The notes under the pieces are model-generated. The model was not told where the DNA came from. It saw nothing but the letters and a program-made list of their open reading frames with translations, and searched no databases. Positions 63,129 to 64,000 of a stretch of 64,000 nt of DNA are shown here, in pieces (within the stretch, counting starts at the first letter, position 1; the number at the start of each line of letters is the position of its first letter). The position numbers were made by a program, and so were the translations under genes. This DNA comes from Salinicoccus cyprini (GTDB lineage: Bacteria; Bacillota; Bacilli; Staphylococcales; Salinicoccaceae). The stretch is from NCBI RefSeq assembly GCF_007713705.1, contig NZ_VMSJ01000001.1, forward strand, positions 1,116,001 to 1,180,000, in the 5' to 3' direction.

Positions 63129-64000
63129 ATGAAGAAGAAATTAGCGCCGATCGTCGTAGGCCTCGGTCTTGTAGGACTGGCCGGCTGCGGAAATGACAGC
63201 AGCAGCGACAGTGCAGCCGAGAACGAAACCGAATTCGGAAACGTACTCGCTACCAGCGATGCTGGCGATGTCACTACCGACGATATACTTAATGAACTTG
63301 GAACAGACAATATTGCGAACCGTACATTCCAATTGACGTTGGATACCATACTGCAGGACAAGTATTCTGATGCAGTCGACCGCGAGGAGATCGAAGCCCA
63401 GATCAATGAGGAGATCGAAGCAATGGGTGGAGAGGATCAGTTTGCCGCAGTGCTTCAGCAACAGCAGCCCGGCATGACTGTCGAAACGTACAAGGAGCAG
63501 CGCATCAACAATGCATACCATGATGCGTTCTTTGCTGAGAAGTTCGAAGTGACGGACGAGGAAGCAATGGAATCCGTACGTGAAGCATCCCACATCCTGA
63601 TCCAGACTTCCGATGAAGAAGGCGGACTCAGTGATGCAGAAGCAAAAGAAAAAGCGGAATCCCTGCTTCAGGAAATAGAGGATGGCAGAGATTTCGGAGA
63701 GGTTGCAGCTGAAGAATCCGACGATACAGGCAGTGCCCAGAATAATGGTGAACTCGGCTATGTACAGCGTGGCCAGATGGTTGAACCATTCGAAGAGGCT
63801 CTTTTCAACCTGGAAAAAGGCGAAGTGTCCGATGTCGTAGAATCTGAATTTGGATATCATATCATCAAAAGACATCAGGAAGAAAATATAGATGAAGAAC
63901 TCGATGCGATCAAACGTCAGATCGTTTCCACAAGAATCCAGGAGAATCAGGAACAGGTGCTCGGATTCTATAATGATCTGCTTGAAGAATACAATGCAGA
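63129..64000 (+). CDS. prsA: Foldase lipoprotein PrsA (3' end outside window)
   Basis: The first 290 codons are visible. The signal peptide with lipobox LAGC (Cys20) anchors it on the outer membrane face. A parvulin-type peptidyl-prolyl isomerase domain runs about 140-235, with ASHILIQTSDEEGG and LGYVQRGQMVEPFEEALFNLEKGEVSDVVESEFGYHIIK in parts. It folds secreted proteins after translocation. The remaining C-terminus lies beyond position 64000. A terminator-like hairpin separates it from yhaH. Confidence 0.95.
   Translation, partial: MKKKLAPIVVGLGLVGLAGCGNDSSSDSAAENETEFGNVLATSDAGDVTTDDILNELGTDNIANRTFQLTLDTILQDKYSDAVDREEIEAQINEEIEAMGGEDQFAAVLQQQQPGMTVETYKEQRINNAYHDAFFAEKFEVTDEEAMESVREASHILIQTSDEEGGLSDAEAKEKAESLLQEIEDGRDFGEVAAEESDDTGSAQNNGELGYVQRGQMVEPFEEALFNLEKGEVSDVVESEFGYHIIKRHQEENIDEELDAIKRQIVSTRIQENQEQVLGFYNDLLEEYNA

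Noticed and set aside
63141-63875. 244-codon minus-strand open frame opposite prsA
   Set aside because: Antisense to a clear lipoprotein foldase gene with no initiation signals.
1-64000. CRISPR arrays, insertion sequences, prophage or rRNA
   Set aside because: No regularly spaced repeats, transposase, integrase, phage structural genes or rRNA segments were recognised on either strand.

Overview
The window looks like a core-chromosome segment of a low-to-mid GC Gram-positive coccus of the family Staphylococcaceae. Gene order follows the Staphylococcus/Bacillus backbone block by block: acuBC-ccpA, ytxHG-murC-ytpSRQ, pepV-rsuA-murJ, T-box-leuS, metK/pckA, menFDHBE/menA, comK-lplA, hemEHY-traP, and ecsAB/hit-yhaH-prsA. 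Base composition is fairly balanced and many proteins are acidic. By inference this points to a halotolerant genus such as Salinicoccus rather than Staphylococcus itself. No phage, insertion sequence, CRISPR array or rRNA was seen.

Layout. 1-2.3 kb: end of acuB, acuC, and convergent ccpA with a cre-like site. 2.4-10.2 kb: a leftward cell-envelope and housekeeping run (ytxH, ytxG, murC, a degenerate FtsK/SftA-like protein, ytpR, ytpQ, a PTS-EIIC-like permease, an M42 aminopeptidase). 10.2-19.2 kb: trmB, a kinase-like protein, dat, pepV, a repeat-rich acidic protein, rsuA, murJ and a flavoprotein. 19.2-28.8 kb: leuS behind a T-box leader, ogt, an ABC exporter, a radical-SAM/methyltransferase pair, an alpha/beta hydrolase lacking its nucleophile, a gamma-carbonic-anhydrase-like protein and proline dehydrogenase. 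28.9-35.5 kb: a flavoprotein, paired fluoride channel subunits, succinate-semialdehyde dehydrogenase, a NERD protein, a tiny acidic lipoprotein, and metK behind a SAM-I riboswitch. 35.6-45.2 kb: pckA, a nudix hydrolase, yidD, and the menaquinone genes menFDHB, menE and divergent menA. 45.2-48.4 kb: a hypothetical protein, a lipoprotein, an RsmJ-like methyltransferase, a copper-storage protein and a Panacea-domain protein.

48.6-53.9 kb holds ten tRNA genes in two leftward operons: eight genes (fMet to Ser), and Asn-Ser(GCT). Between them lie a FAD/Rieske oxidoreductase, a HxlR regulator with a divergent CatE-like dioxygenase, and two hypothetical genes. The two tRNA-Asn genes are part of identical 83-bp direct repeats. 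54-64 kb: comK with a divergent IDEAL-domain gene, lplA, heme synthesis genes, a TRAP/HmoB homologue, ecsAB, hit, yhaH and a prsA cut by the window end.

Together the genes cover central carbon control (ccpA, pckA, acuC), respiration (menaquinone and heme), wall synthesis (murC, murJ), secretion (ecs, prsA) and translation (leuS, tRNAs, trmB, rsuA). The most unusual items are the FtsK/SftA paralogue that has lost its Walker A motif, the hydrolase with glycine in place of the catalytic serine, the 64-residue lipoprotein that is only an anchored acidic tail, and the dyads in the ecsA/hit and lipoprotein promoters. I found no clear new multi-gene defence or mobile system.
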